From Punica granatum (lineage: Eukaryota > Streptophyta > Magnoliopsida > Myrtales > Lythraceae): 64,000 bases of DNA. Shown piece by piece: positions 1 through 11,832 of the stretch. Under the pieces are notes generated by a model. The model was not told where the DNA came from and did not search any database. It saw nothing but the letters and a program-made list of their open reading frames with translations. A program made the translations under genes and the position numbers. How positions within the stretch are numbered: position 1 is the first letter of the stretch; each line of letters opens with the position of its first letter. The stretch is taken from the NCBI RefSeq assembly GCF_007655135.1, contig NC_045130.1, forward strand, positions 806,001 to 870,000. Direction: 5' to 3'.

Positions 1-81
1 CAACAGAATTGTAGTGAAAATTTTGTCATATCAAGTAGCATCACTCATTACTGAAACAGTAAACGCCTGAGGGAGACAGAC

Positions 82-1972
82 CTTGTTTACTGAGAAGGCG
101 CTTAATTGAGCATATGGAAAATGGAGGGTTCGTCCATTTATGGCACTCTCCATCCGAGAGAGCATCAAACAATCTCCACAATTGTTTGGGGATTGTGCAA
201 TTACAATTGAAGACAGGTAAACTGGTTGAAGGAAGTAGGAAAGTAGCGCTCCTGTAGAAAGAAAAATGAGCTCATCCTCTAGTCATAAAATTTTGAAGAA
301 TTAGGCTTGAGCTAGGCTACTCGTTGAGATGTCAACTGGCAATCAGTAGCTTATAATAGAGATCAAAACTCTTCTTCTAAAAAAACGAAGGTTTCATCTC
401 AGCCAGTAAGTCTCAGAGAAAAGGTGAAAAGTCAAACCTTGAACACCAACAACATTCCATCTAGCTATCTTATCTGAGCAGCTTACTGACAATGTTGTGT
501 CACCACGACCAGGTTTTCTCTGAACTGTGCCAATTAGCTGCAAACCATTACCTGGAACTGAATCAGTAGTTGGCTTCGTTTAACTGAGTCCGGTAGTAAT
601 ATAACAAGTTCAGAGGTAATTATTAGAACCCTAAAATCCTTCTTAAAATTATTATTTTAAAAAATAGTTTTGAGTCCAATGTGTAAAATTCGATGAGAAG
701 GCATGGTCATGAGGTAATGCAAGATCAATAGGGCTTTTCTCACTTGACTTAATAGGCAACAAACAGGCATGGTGGAAAGTTTTCACCAATGCCGTTGAGA
801 CATCATGGATGGCATGGAAAATGCAAGATGCATGGCACTTCTCAGCAACAAATGAAAATGCCAAGCATCAGTCAACTGAGATTTGTCTTTTACCATTCCC
901 ATCCACTCCTTTCTCCGAGCAAATTGTCTCAGGATCATCGAGCTCAACGCAGGATGACAGTGAAACTGGAATTCCTTTCCCCGACAATACACTCTCAGAA
1001 CTCTCTGACAATAATGATGAGGGTGAAGCAACGCCACCTGAGTAGGAAAGATCAGTCATAAGCAATGACCCGAGCCCTTATTGCTAAAAACCTCGTGGAA
1101 GCGACCAAGGATCGAGAATCGTCAAAAGAAAACAAAAATGAATGAGACACCTCGAGGAATTACATGGCAATTGAGATATATATAGATGTAGTTTCCAACC
1201 AGACCTCATCCTGTATTTTCCCTGACCAGGACCGTCTAGAATCAGCTGAAGAGGAGAGCTTTTACTTTGATCATCAAATTCTGGTTGTTCGGCACCATAT
1301 AAGTCATTAAGCCGCTGAATCTGTGTGTAGAAGAACCTGGATTTAGAATACAATAGAACAGTTAGAAATTTCACAATTTTTTTTACTAATCACGGTAAAC
1401 CCGCGGCTAACTCCACATAATGAGGGGCTCGCAATATGTGACTTAACCGGCAAAACACGACAGAGTCCGATAAATGGCACAGCATCTGCTGAGAAAAAAA
1501 TCCTAAGACGGTCTTCGCAATGTCTATGATGTATTATTAAATAGTAGACTACTGATATACTGACACAGAGAGTACGGAAACCATACCTCATGAGAGCTCT
1601 CCGGGAGATAACTTCGGCATGGGAGTCATTCACAACGTCGCCATTAGGGCTCCGCAGAGAGCCCCCAATACACTTTGTCCCCGTTCCCAGAGAAACCACC
1701 TCCAGCTCTGGACAAAATTAGAGCGCGACGCTGAGTATCAAGCAGACTGTTAATGTGAAGTTTTGATCACGTAGAAGGAAGAAAACAAGACCTTGACAAG
1801 GCGATGAGAGGAGGAATGCAGCTAAGACGGTGACTTCCCGGCCCTGAGGCTTCCCCTTCTTCGGGAGAGAATTGTACAGCGAGAGAACCTTCTCCGATAC
1901 CCTCTCTCCCCAGACATCTCCGGCGAGAGTATCGGAACTCAGTCTCCGCTCGTCGCCGCCGCCGGAATTCAT
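82..1972 (-). CDS. TAD1: tRNA-specific adenosine deaminase TAD1 / ADAT1 (partial, continues past left edge)
   Basis: The product deaminates adenosine to inosine in tRNA; family knowledge places the site at A37 of tRNA-Ala. Exons read on the minus strand are 1972-1792, 1707-1587, 1336-1164, 1037-894, 557-438 and 251-82, and phases agree at every junction; further exons lie beyond the window. The three zinc-site elements are visible: [13 protein letters not shown] with the His and the catalytic Glu (exon 2), LPCG across the exon 3/4 junction, and [10 protein letters not shown] (exon 5). VQRKPGRGD and [15 protein letters not shown] are also family signatures. The start at MNSGGGDE is the first ATG of the exon. 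One oddity is that PCG is followed by V-A-S, where I remember D-A-S in animal and fungal members. The family call is very secure. Confidence 0.93.
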
Positions 1973-2102
1973 ACTTGGAAGTAGAGTTAACAGGGAGGGA
2001 AGTAACCGAAGCCAGTCGACGGGGGTTGGAGGGAGGGAATGGAAGCAAGAAGAGTTGACTGGGCTTTGACTTTAACGAGAAAGCCCGCGATCTCGTAACC
2101 AT

Positions 2103-2220
2103 GGATGGGCCAAACTTGGGCCTCGTGGGCCATCAAACGATCGGGTGTCGGCAAGCGGGCGACGCGGGCCGAGGGGGTTGTGGGGCCCAGATCTTGGTGG
2201 GGCACAAGTGGGCCCCGTCG
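2103..2220. promoter_or_regulatory. Cluster of site II (TGGGCC/GGCCCA) elements
   Basis: Three exact TGGGCC hexamers lie within 26 bases (2106, 2117 and 2126), followed by a GGGCCCA near 2183 and another TGGGCC near 2209. Site II elements of this type are known TCP-bound promoter motifs of plant housekeeping and translation genes. The cluster starts about 130 bases upstream of the TAD1 start codon and about 600 bases upstream of the remorin, so it most likely serves TAD1. The rest of 1973-2832 shows no gene. Confidence 0.55.
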
Positions 2221-2694
2221 TTGGGATAATTCGTTACTTCACGGTGGCCAGGAGCGCCACGCCATCGACACGGCGTCGGCATTAAATTGGCTTTCCTGTC
2301 GGCACACGTAAGGGATAGTGAATAGTAACACTTGCACACTCCATCAGAATTTCCAAATTTTCTCCTTTTCCTAATTTTTTTTCACCTTTCTTTTTATTCG
2401 TTCAAACGAATAATAGAATTTCAAATTGTTGCTTTAGAAGCGTGAACAGCTGGGGAGAGGCAAAGCACCTCGTAAATTCTTTTCGGGGGGCGATCTACAG
2501 TACAGAATATGTTCCGTCGGATATATTTATCGTTATTGTCTATATAGTGTGATGAATTTTATTTTACGTAAAATGTAATAACTCAATATATAATCATAAT
2601 GATCGCCTCATCGGATACCCGGGGGAGAGGGCAATAACTGCGGGGAGTTGTCGGGCAAAATGAAAACAAAGTGGTAGTTTGCACTAGTTATTAG

Positions 2695-2701
2695 TATAAA
2701 T
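2695..2701 (+). promoter_or_regulatory. TATA box of the remorin gene
   Basis: TATAAAT lies 132 bases upstream of the remorin ATG, leaving room for a leader of about 100 bases. The sequence and spacing fit a plant core promoter. No transcript evidence is available here. Confidence 0.5.
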
Positions 2702-2832
2702 GGGTCCTCACCACATACCCACGAACTACAAAGCTTCAACTTTTATTACTACTGCTGACAATTAGAGCAAGCCATAGAGAAAAATAGAACTGTTGGACGA
2801 GAGCTTCCCCACACTCAGGTCCCCAGCTGGAG

Positions 2833-3910
2833 ATGGCAGAGTTGAAGACTGCTCCGACGGAGAAGCCAGCCGCTCCGGTGTCCGACCGTAGCCTCTCTCT
2901 CTCTCTCTCTCTCCCCCCTTTCTCTCTCTATTCTTCCTTTGACGGTGAATTGTGAAGTACCATCTTCTTGTGTTCTGTTCTTAAAGTGCCTGATCAGCTG
3001 TGATGCTTAGAGTAGAAGATTCTATTTCTATATATGCCGTGGCAATGAAAGTATTAATAGGGTCAACTCATGATATGTTACTTTTGTCTCTCCTTTCCTA
3101 TTGGCAGAGGTTCCACATGCTGCAGAAAAGAAACCTTCAGGAGGATCGCTCGACCGGGGTAAGTCCCTTGATCTATGTACCGCTCTATTCTATCATACCA
3201 AATTCCCCCTTTGTCAATGTTCGAAGTCTTTCTCGAAAGGGTTTTCTTGATTTCCCGAAGAACGAATGCAGCAAGGTAAGGTAAGATAAGTTATGCTGAT
3301 CGACTGTGTACATGTGTATCAATTCTATGGATTTTTGCAGACATTGCACTTGCAGAAGTAGAGAAAGATAAGAACTTATCCTTCATCAGGGCCTGGGAAG
3401 ACAGCGAGAAAACTAGAGCCGAGAACAAGTAAGCTTATTACTTCTCATGATCGGAAACAGATCTATGACTATACTGGTGATCCATAGCTTCAATTATGTC
3501 TCAATAATCTGGATGGTAATCGGGGTTGTTGATCAGGGCTCAGAAAAAGCTGTCCGAGGTTTCTTCCTGGGAGAACAGCAAGAAGGCAGCTCTCGAAGCT
3601 AAGTTAAGAAAAATTGAGGTAGCCTCCTGAAGATTTTCCATATTGCGTTCTTTTAATATATATATATATATAAAAGGAGAAATGGAGAAAACGAAAATGG
3701 CTTTACATGTAGGAACAATTGGAGAAGAAAAAGGCGGAATATGGAGAGAAAACGAAGAACAAGATTGGCTTGATTCACAAGGAAGCAGATGAGAAACGGG
3801 CAATGGTCGAAGCCAGACGTAGGGAAGAAATTCTCAAGGCAGATGAAATGGCTGCAAAGTACCGTGCAACCGGGACGACTCCAAAGAAACTTCTTCTTGG
3901 CTGCTTCTAG
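2833..3910 (+). CDS. Remorin (group 1-like)
   Basis: Remorins are plant proteins that sit on the inner face of the plasma membrane in nanodomains and affect plasmodesmata and microbe responses. Exons 2833-2887, 3108-3158, 3341-3428, 3537-3618 and 3713-3910 stay in phase and give 157 residues. The conserved C-terminal half is clear: SFIRAWEDSEKTRAENKAQ, then a Lys/Glu-rich coiled coil (KKAALEAKLRKIEEQLEKKK, KADEMAAKYRATG). The C-terminal tail PKKLLLGCF resembles the RemCA membrane anchor with its palmitoylatable Cys. The N-terminal region is shorter than in typical group 1 members of about 190-200 residues. The first intron starts just before a CT-rich tract, and its exact donor is the least certain junction. 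Confidence 0.9.
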
Positions 3911-4398
3911 TTCTAAAATTGAACCTCAGGCGGGCCGAGGACAGAGTGGTCAAATAATCTTGCCAATATTATCTTGCTTGGTTTTCATGTAAAAATTGGT
4001 TCCAAATATCACGGAAAAGTTCATCTCCTCTGTAAGACTTTTGTATGAGACACAGACAAAAAAGTTGAATGGGGTATATATTAAATCGTGTAATAATATC
4101 AGAAAGGTGTATGAACAATGGCTTCATTTATGCTGAGCCAATAGAGAAAAGGTCTAATAACATGAGCAAAAACATCGAATGAAACCCTTGGAAGATCAGA
4201 ACATCTCGGAATCGCATTACCGTACAAAAACCGTTCAGTCATAGTAAAGCGGTTTCTGTTCATTCCTCTTACCATTTTGTCCTACAAAGAGGGCTGCCTT
4301 TACTTGAGAAAAGGCTTTTTCCTCTTTCAAAAAAACCCGATTTGCCGGAGAACCAGCTCAAAATTCAAGTTTCGGATAAAGTAAAGAATCCTATGCTC
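3911..4398. other. Convergent 3' region between remorin and MYB
   Basis: The remorin (plus) and the MYB gene (minus) end toward each other here. The stretch should hold both 3' untranslated regions. I see no other gene or repeat. Confidence 0.6.
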
Positions 4399-5785
4399 TC
4401 AACTTGGCAGAAGTGGCGCTATATCCATTATGGTTCCCTCTAGAAAGCTCATGTCATTGTTGATAGGGAACTCCAACAGCATCTGCAATGCGGTGTCTGA
4501 AGAACTTTCAAACTCACTAGAGCTGGAGTAGTCGGTCTCAAATTTGGGTCCATCGCTCCATCTTGGAGCCCATGCTGATGTTGCTGGTCCAGTCCCTGTA
4601 GCCGGAGAATTCGATTCAATTTTCACAGATGAAGATGCCTGAGAAATGGTGCTATCAGTCACAGTCTCATTGCCTGCTCCTCGGGGTAGCTTCCGAAAGG
4701 ACTCACCCACTTCTGAGTTCCACATGAGCAAGAAATAGTCAGGTTCCATCCTCTGCGGAATCTGCAGGCTAGAAACAAATGAGGAGTCCTTTGAGAGCCT
4801 GGCCCCGGCCTCAAGCCTGGCACTCTCACACTGGGCCACATGGCCAGTTGTAACAGAGGCTGATGATGCTCTTATCTTAGTCCCTTGGAAAAATAAGGGC
4901 TTGTGGGTCGAAGGGCCGATGCCCATGCAGAGGAGCCGCTTCTTCAGGCAGCTGTTCCACAAGTTCTTGATCTCGTTATCTGTTCTTCCAGGCAACTGTG
5001 CTGCAATGGCCGCCCACCTAGACAACCGGCACATCCAAGAAGTTATATAATTTCTAATTAAAATATACTCTAATCCATAATCATGACAGTCCTTCCGATT
5101 CCAAACAAGATGGCAAATATATAGTTCAAGGATTCCACTCGTCGGATCAAAGCATTTGCCTTAACTAGGTAACCTGTTTCCTAGCATGCCATGTAGCTGT
5201 ATGACGAGCTGCTCCTCATCGGGTGTAAAGGGCCCACGTTTTATGTCTGGTCTTAGATAGTTTGCCCACCTAAGCCTGCAACTCTTTCCGCACCTACGAA
5301 GACCTGTTGAAACCATTTGTTATCGGTGCTTGTCAAACTGAACATCATCTTACACATCCAGGGTGTGCTTGCATTGGAAAATGGGGAGGATGCAGCGAAA
5401 AGTACGTTTTCATCAAACCCAATTCAAAACTCCCCAAGCGTGAACTCGAAAGGAAATCCTCGTATATTTGCATCTACCAGAAGATATCGCCAGTTCACCT
5501 TGAGTTGCATGAAACGAACTCTAATAATGATTTTTCGCTTCTGGAAGGGAACCAAACTTTCCAAGTTCGCTTTTAAAAAGGATCGAAACTGGTCGATACC
5601 CAGTACTGCAACACACAGCAGAGAATGCAAGAAGAGTAGCATTGATTATTACCAGCGAGCTTTGGAAGATAACGCCAGTTTCCATGGCCATTCTTGGCGA
5701 TGAAGTTGATGAGGATCTCATCTTCGTCAGGGGTCCACGGGCCTTTCTTCAAATTCCTCCTGTCACAGCATGGAGCCCTCCCCAT
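4399..5785 (-). CDS. R2R3-MYB transcription factor
   Basis: This is a nuclear DNA-binding regulator. Three exons (5785-5653, 5303-5174, 5017-4399) keep phase and give 293 residues, in the three-exon layout standard for plant R2R3-MYBs. R2 runs from about residue 14 ([17 protein letters not shown] ... [22 protein letters not shown]) and R3 from about residue 67 ([42 protein letters not shown]). The start [15 protein letters not shown] is the classic N-terminus. [16 protein letters not shown] in R3 resembles the MYB61/MYB50/MYB86 clade, but R2 does not match that clade well, so I give no symbol. The C-terminal part is Ser-rich and acidic, as expected of an activation region, and is not otherwise recognisable. 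Confidence 0.92.
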
Positions 5786-6285
5786 GGTCTTCCCTTCCTT
5801 TTCCTTCCCTAGAGAGTAAAAGCTCCACCAAACACAAACACGCTACATTCACAGGACAGACCCCAAGGGATTGGAATCATTACATGACAAAAAGCAAACA
5901 AACTGAGAGAGCAACAATAAGAAGAGGATGCTTACCCCAAAAAAAAAAAACACAATAAGAAGAGGATGACTATGAAAATAAAAGCTAACCTTTTTGAGGG
6001 AGGCCCTCAGTGGGAGTGGTGAGGTGAAGCTGATGCTCTGTGAATGTAAAGAGGAGACAAGTCCCTCCGGACTTCAATAAATTCTCTCTCTCTCTGAGTT
6101 CCCCCAGGAGAAGGAGAACAGAGAAGATGAAGCAAATAGGAATGGTTTTTGCTTTGCCAGTCCAGTCCAGTCCAGTGTTCAAAGAACTTTTCGAGTCAAA
6201 GTTCGTTCTTTCTGGGTGGAAACAATTTACAATGGAAAAACGTGGGAGTGAGAAGATATGGCAACTGCTTGAGAACTCTTCCTTT

Positions 6286-6330
<45 letters not shown>

Positions 6331-7189
6331 GCTCGTGAAATGAATGCAGTTGCTGCTGCTGGGGGCAATGGCATTAAATCAGCTCAATGGGATGAGGATG
6401 GGATGAGATGGGATGGGAATGATGATATCCAAAGTCGATCATTTAACTGTGAAGAACTCAAGGACGCACCGGGCGAATTTTGAGCTGGGGCCTACAACTT
6501 CTGCATTTAATATCACGACAAGATGCATGTCCGTCTGCCTCCCTGCCTGCATGATCGAACATATTAGCCTGATACCATGCTATCACGTCTACGCAACGAG
6601 TCTCCGAGCCTCCCTGCCATTGAATCGCTCTCCCTAGAGAGATCCAACGTATGTTGAGCAAGAGGAACGGCGCGTTGATGGGACCATAGAGTGTCCATTC
6701 AGCGGGCATGGTTGGTGCGAGCCTTCACATCATTGGGGGGGCGGGGGAGGAGAGAGAGAGAGAGAGAGGGAGGGAGACGCGCATTGAATTGAAGGCGAAA
6801 GTAAAGGGGCATTAATGGCGGTGGAAGTGGAAGGGGCATTAATGGCGGATTCTTGCGAACAGGACCATGCAAGATCTGCAGAAGGAAAAGATGCATATGC
6901 ATGGCATGCATCGCATTTAATAGGGAGGTGCTGGCAATTGCGACAAGTAGAACACTCACTGTACGGGTGGGCTCGCCATGGAAATAGACCCACCGAATCT
7001 CAGCCAGCGTTATTGTCTGCATCTCGTCCCCTGTTGTGTTTGGCAATTGCCATCGAGAAAACGCGGGAAAATGAAAATGAAAATTCAATCAGTTAATTTG
7101 TGTTGTTTAGACCATTAGACTCGATTAGGAAATGCAGACGGTCACGGGGCTCGTAATAAACACTTGATCTTTGACGGTACTGCCAATGC
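5786..7189. other. MYB upstream region with GA microsatellites
   Basis: No coding sequence is supported. The stretch holds a pure GA tract at 6289-6327 and a second one near 6749-6768. A 17-18-base direct repeat built on GGGGCATTAATGGCGG occurs twice (about 6805 and 6832). A short CCAGT triplication lies near 6160. The part next to 5785 is probably the MYB leader and promoter. Open frames here translate the GA tract and are not convincing. Confidence 0.5.
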
Positions 7190-10100
7190 AACAGATTGTT
7201 AGTCGATTCATGTAATATGTGCTTGTTATTTATCAACAGTCTGCAACACATATTTCTAGTGGGAACTCTGTTAGAATTTGTGTAATGATGAGGGCTAATG
7301 GAGTGTTTCCAAATGAAATCGATGTTATTCTCGAAGATGGAAGTGTGGTAAAGGTGTTAGCTGAGTATCCATGAGTAGCAGTACAAAATGTGAAAAGGAA
7401 TGTAGTTCAGAAGTGGGTGAAGAAGAAGGTTCCTGTAGAGGAAGAGTTTGCTAAATCAAATAAAGCAGCTGAGCCAATAGTAGTGTTACAGAATAGCCCT
7501 CAATCAAAGAAGTCAATGAAGTCATCTGGGGCTCCCAAGTCCATAGGCAACGAAGATTGTGCAGCAAGTACGATGAAGAACAATCCTATGCCTAAACATA
7601 AAGAGACTACCTCGGTGCCAAATAAGCCGGTTATTGCGGAGGCTAGCTATTTCTCTGTTCTTGATGAAGTTTCTGACAAGGAGACCTCCAGTAGCATTGC
7701 TCTAGTTCAGATTTCTCCTAAAAAGACTCGGAATGTTGTGTTGGGATTTAACGAAATGATGAAGAATATAACTTAGCCATAGAGGAAGAATAAGAGGGAA
7801 GGAAAAGTTGAAGTAACTGGACATCTATCCAGGAGTAAACCTGTTCATTCTAGTCCGTCTAATGGTTAAAGTCCTTACATGGAATGTTAGAGGATTCAAC
7901 ATGCCTCTGAAGCACCAAGAAGTGGAGAGGTTAGTGGCTTTAAATAAGATTAATGTTTTCAGTATTTTGGAGACTCGAGTGCAAAGCAATAAAAAGAAGT
8001 CTATTAAGGATTATGTTTTCCGCGATTGGTCTATGATCCACAATTATTTCCATCACCCTTTAGGAAGAGTGTGGATTCTTCATCATAGCTCAGTGGCCTT
8101 ATCTGCAGTTGAGATAACAGACCAAGTAATTCATTGTTCTATGCAAGTGGATTCTTCTTTCAAATTCTGGCTTTCCACTGTATATGCAACAAATGCAGTG
8201 AATGACAGGATTCATCTTTGGAACGCTATTCGAAGTATGAGAGCTCTTGTGGGGACTGCTTTCTGGATGATTGCAGGGGATTTTAATGGTGTTAGAGATA
8301 TGTGTGAAGCTAGTAATGGTGATATTCGCGATTTACCTGGGATGGGGGATTTTAAAGATTTATTGGAGGATGCTGAGTTACAAGACCATCCCTGGGTTGG
8401 AAACTTCTTTACATGGACAAATAAAAAGAACAGAAGGCTTTATTGCTAGAAAGTTAGATCGAGTGCTTGTTAATGAGTTTTGGCTTGGGCATTTTCCAAG
8501 TTCGACTGTGGGGTTTCAAGCACCCTTGATTTCTGCTCATTCCCTGAGTATCACCCCTGTGATTAGCAGTTATGTTCTCACTAAGAGCTCCTTTAAATTC
8601 TTCAATTTTTGGGCAGCTCATCCAAAGTTTGAAGAAGTTGTTACAAGGAGATGGAATGAAAATATCAGAGGCAATCCTATGTATATCTTCTATAGCAAGC
8701 TTAAGAAGTCGAGGAAAGATTTGAGGGAGTTCAATAAGGACAACTTCAGTGACATATCAAAGAGAGTGGAGGAAGCCGAGAGTCATCTTGAAGAGATTCA
8801 ATCTAAGATACTTGGTGGAGATCAGAGCCCTGCGTTGCTAACCGCTGAGCATACTCTCAACAAGGCATATGTAGAATTACGAAGTGCCGAGGAGAGTTTC
8901 TGTAAGTAAAAGGCTCGAGTGAGATGGTTATCTTTGGGAGACCAAAATATTGGTTATTTTCACAGAATTGTCAAGACTAAAAAATCAAAAAACACTATAA
9001 AGCTGCTCTTTACTAATGATGGATGGAGGATTGAAGATCCAAAAGATATCTCACAAGAGGCTGTTGATTTCTATCAAAAGCTTCTGGGAGCTGTTGATCC
9101 ACATGTATCTGGAGCTGAGGTTTCTACTCTTCAGGAGATTCTCAACTATAATCACACTGAGGAGCAGAGGTCTTTTCTCTCACGGCAGGTGACAGAGATG
9201 GAAATCAAGGATGCTTTGTGGAGCATGGACGGTGATAGAGCTCCTGGCCTCGATGGGTATAGTGCTCACTTTTTCAAGGCTTCTTGGGCAATCATTGGTA
9301 AGGATTTTATTTCAACAGTGATGAATTTCTTTACTAGTGGTAAACTACTTAAAGAAGTCAATAGCACATGCATCACCCTGGTCCCTAAGGTGCCAAATCC
9401 CTCTAAAATGTCTAAATTTAGGTCTATCTTGTGGTAATGTGATCTATAAGTGCATTGCAAAGGTGCTCGCTAATAGGCTTAAGAGTATCCTCCCTGGCTT
9501 CATTTCTCAAAACCATTGTGTTTTTGTACATGGTAAAAGTATTGGGGATAACATTTTACTAGCTCATAAATTAGTCGAGGGTTATAGGAGGAATGGAGTA
9601 AGCCCAAGGTGTGCTATTAAAGCTGACATTATGAAGGCCTTTGATTCTGTGGACTAGTCCTTTCTCAAGAATATTTTCTTGGCGATTGGAGTGCCTATGG
9701 TTTTCACTGACTGGATCTTTGAATGTATTACGGGTTCGAGATATTCACTTCAAATTAATGGAGGGATGGATGGTTATTTTAAAGGTTTTAAGGGACTGAG
9801 GCAAGGCGACCCCTTATCTCCGTATTTGTTTGTAATGGTCATTGAAGTACTTACAAAACTCCTCAACAGAGCAGCCAATTCAGGGCATCTAAAATACCAT
9901 ATTTTCTGCAGGAAGGTTAAGCTAATGCACCTTGGGTTTGCGGATGATCTTATGATTTTTCTTGATGGTGATAATACTTCTATAAAAGCAGTGTTGGATG
10001 TTTTTAATAGCTTTCATCAAATGTCTGGGCTTAGACTCAATCCTGCTAAAACGGAGGTTTATTGTGCTGAGATGGATGAGCTTATCATTAAGATATTGTT

Positions 10101-11400
10101 GGATCCGAGTGGCATTAAGAGGTTCTCTTCCTGTCCGCTATCTAGGAGTCTCCCTCGTTCCTGGTAGGTTGACAGACAGAGATTGTAAACCCCTTATTGA
10201 TAAAGTCACAAGCAGGATTGAAGGATGGGCCGTGAAGAAAATTATCTTATGCTGATAGATTGCAGCTAGTAAAGTCAGTTATTCACTCTTTGGTGAATTT
10301 TTAGTGTTGTGCTTTTGTTCTCGCTAAGAAAGTCTTGAAGATGGTGGAAAGAAGTGTAAAGCTTTCTTGTGGAGTGGAAAGGATGACAAGGGAACAAGAG
10401 CTAAGTTGAACTGGAGTATGGTTTGTTTACCTAAGAAAGAGGGAGGTTTATGAGTCAAAGACTTGTATGCTTGGAAATTATCTTGCAATTTGAAGCTCAT
10501 ATGGTTGCTTATGAAGAAGGCAGGGTCCCTGTGGATCGCATGGCTGAATGTATATCGTCTTAAAGGTAGGAGTTTTTGGAGTCTTGAAGTTCCAAACAAT
10601 TGTTCCGATGCTTGGAGGAAGTTATTGAAGCTCAGAGCAATTTTATCAGGCATAAAATTAGGGATGGCCAATCAACCTACTTCTGGTATGACAATTGGGC
10701 TAGTGGAAGTCCTCTGATTAAGGGAGGGAATCTGTATGGAATCACAAAATATGCTACTATGGAAAGTGCTCTGAATAACACTGATTGGATTACTAGAACA
10801 TGTCAAAATAGTCGAAGAAGAAGTATCCAAAAGATCACGAGAGATGTGAATCTTATTCCTAATAAAGATGATGAAGTTACATGGGTGGTTGGAACTCGAA
10901 GATGTTTTCTTATCTTGGGAACTTGGAATGTGCTGAGGAAAAGGGGAAGGAAGGTTAACTGGTATAAGTTGGTTTGGTTCAATTATTGTATTTCTAGGCA
11001 CAGTTTCATCAATTGGCTTCTTATAACAGGCTCAACACTATGGACAGAGGGTCTGTAGGTGGAATCCTATAGCTGATCCAATTTGTAAACTCCGTGGGGA
11101 GGACAATGAAACTAGAGATCATCTCTATTTCACTTGTTCTTTTGTCAGAGAGATATTGTGTAAAATTCTGCAGAAGTGTGACATAGATAGGAGGGCAGGA
11201 GATTGGAGAGAGGAGCTAAATTGGGCTGCCATACATTTTAGAGGGAAAGCAATAGATGCAATCTTGATGAAGCTTATATGGCATAGTCTTATATACTTTG
11301 TTTGGAGGGAGAGAAATGCTAAAGTTTTTCGACATGAAGAACCTTCAAAGGAGAGAGTTTTGCACTGATGCGTTTTTGGGCATTAAAGACCTGCAGCACA
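7190..11400 (+). mobile_element. Degenerate LINE (L1-like non-LTR retrotransposon), plus orientation
   Basis: Three element parts are visible in order. ORF1 remnant, about 7240-7776: an RNA-binding-type segment with an in-frame TGA at 7372 where a Trp codon is expected. Endonuclease, 7862 to about 8600: TWNVRG, ETR, VYATN and AGDFN are exonuclease-endonuclease-phosphatase motifs, with a frameshift near 8435. Reverse transcriptase, about 8919-10250: KADIMKAFDSVD, GLRQGDPLSPYLF and GFADDLMIF are motifs A to C. There is a TAG at 9655 replacing Trp, and frameshifts near 9425 and 10125. A zinc-finger-like and connector region runs to about 11370, ending VWRERNAKVFRH. No intact ORF2 remains, so it cannot move on its own. 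I found no clear poly(A) tail or target-site duplication, so both ends are approximate. Confidence 0.9.
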
Positions 11401-11483
11401 AATCCATGAAGACTTCACCGAAGCTGCTGCTGCTGGAGTGGGGCGTTCTCTAAAGATATATTGTAGTATTTCATATTTGGTTA

Positions 11484-11832
11484 TAACAAACTCTCTCTGT
11501 AATCCTATTCAACTGGGCCTGCATGCCTACTCTTATTTCGCAATCTAATTTTAAGATTTTAACTATAACTTCAACTCTACTAACAAAACAACAAAAATGA
11601 ACTCTCAAAAGTCAAAAGTGTGAGCCCCATGTATAAATCAACATACAATTCTATTATAATTAATTTTCTATCAGTCAAACAGAATTTTCAACGGGAGTGG
11701 GATCCATATGTCAGCCAAACGGGTAAATTTGCTTTGTCAATTTTCAAAATCAAAGTTCAAATTAAAATGCAAATGTGAAAACAAACGAGCTATTACACTT
11801 TTATGTCCTAACAAACTCTCTCTGTAATTCTA
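11484..11832. repeat. 24-nt direct repeats flanking about 300 bp
   Basis: TAACAAACTCTCTCTGTAAT plus three to four further matching bases occurs at 11484-11507 and again at 11809-11832 with one difference. The roughly 300 bp between them is AT-rich and non-coding. The pair could be a long target-site duplication or the ends of a small element. It lies directly behind the LINE remnant. Confidence 0.45.

Noticed and set aside
537..552. 14-base intron splitting TAD1 exon 5
   Set aside because: GT and AG are present, but 14 bases is far too short to splice, and reading through keeps the frame into VQRKPGRGD.
6040..6483. 147-residue plus-strand open frame
   Set aside because: Much of it translates a GA microsatellite and the rest resembles no protein; it lies in the MYB upstream region.
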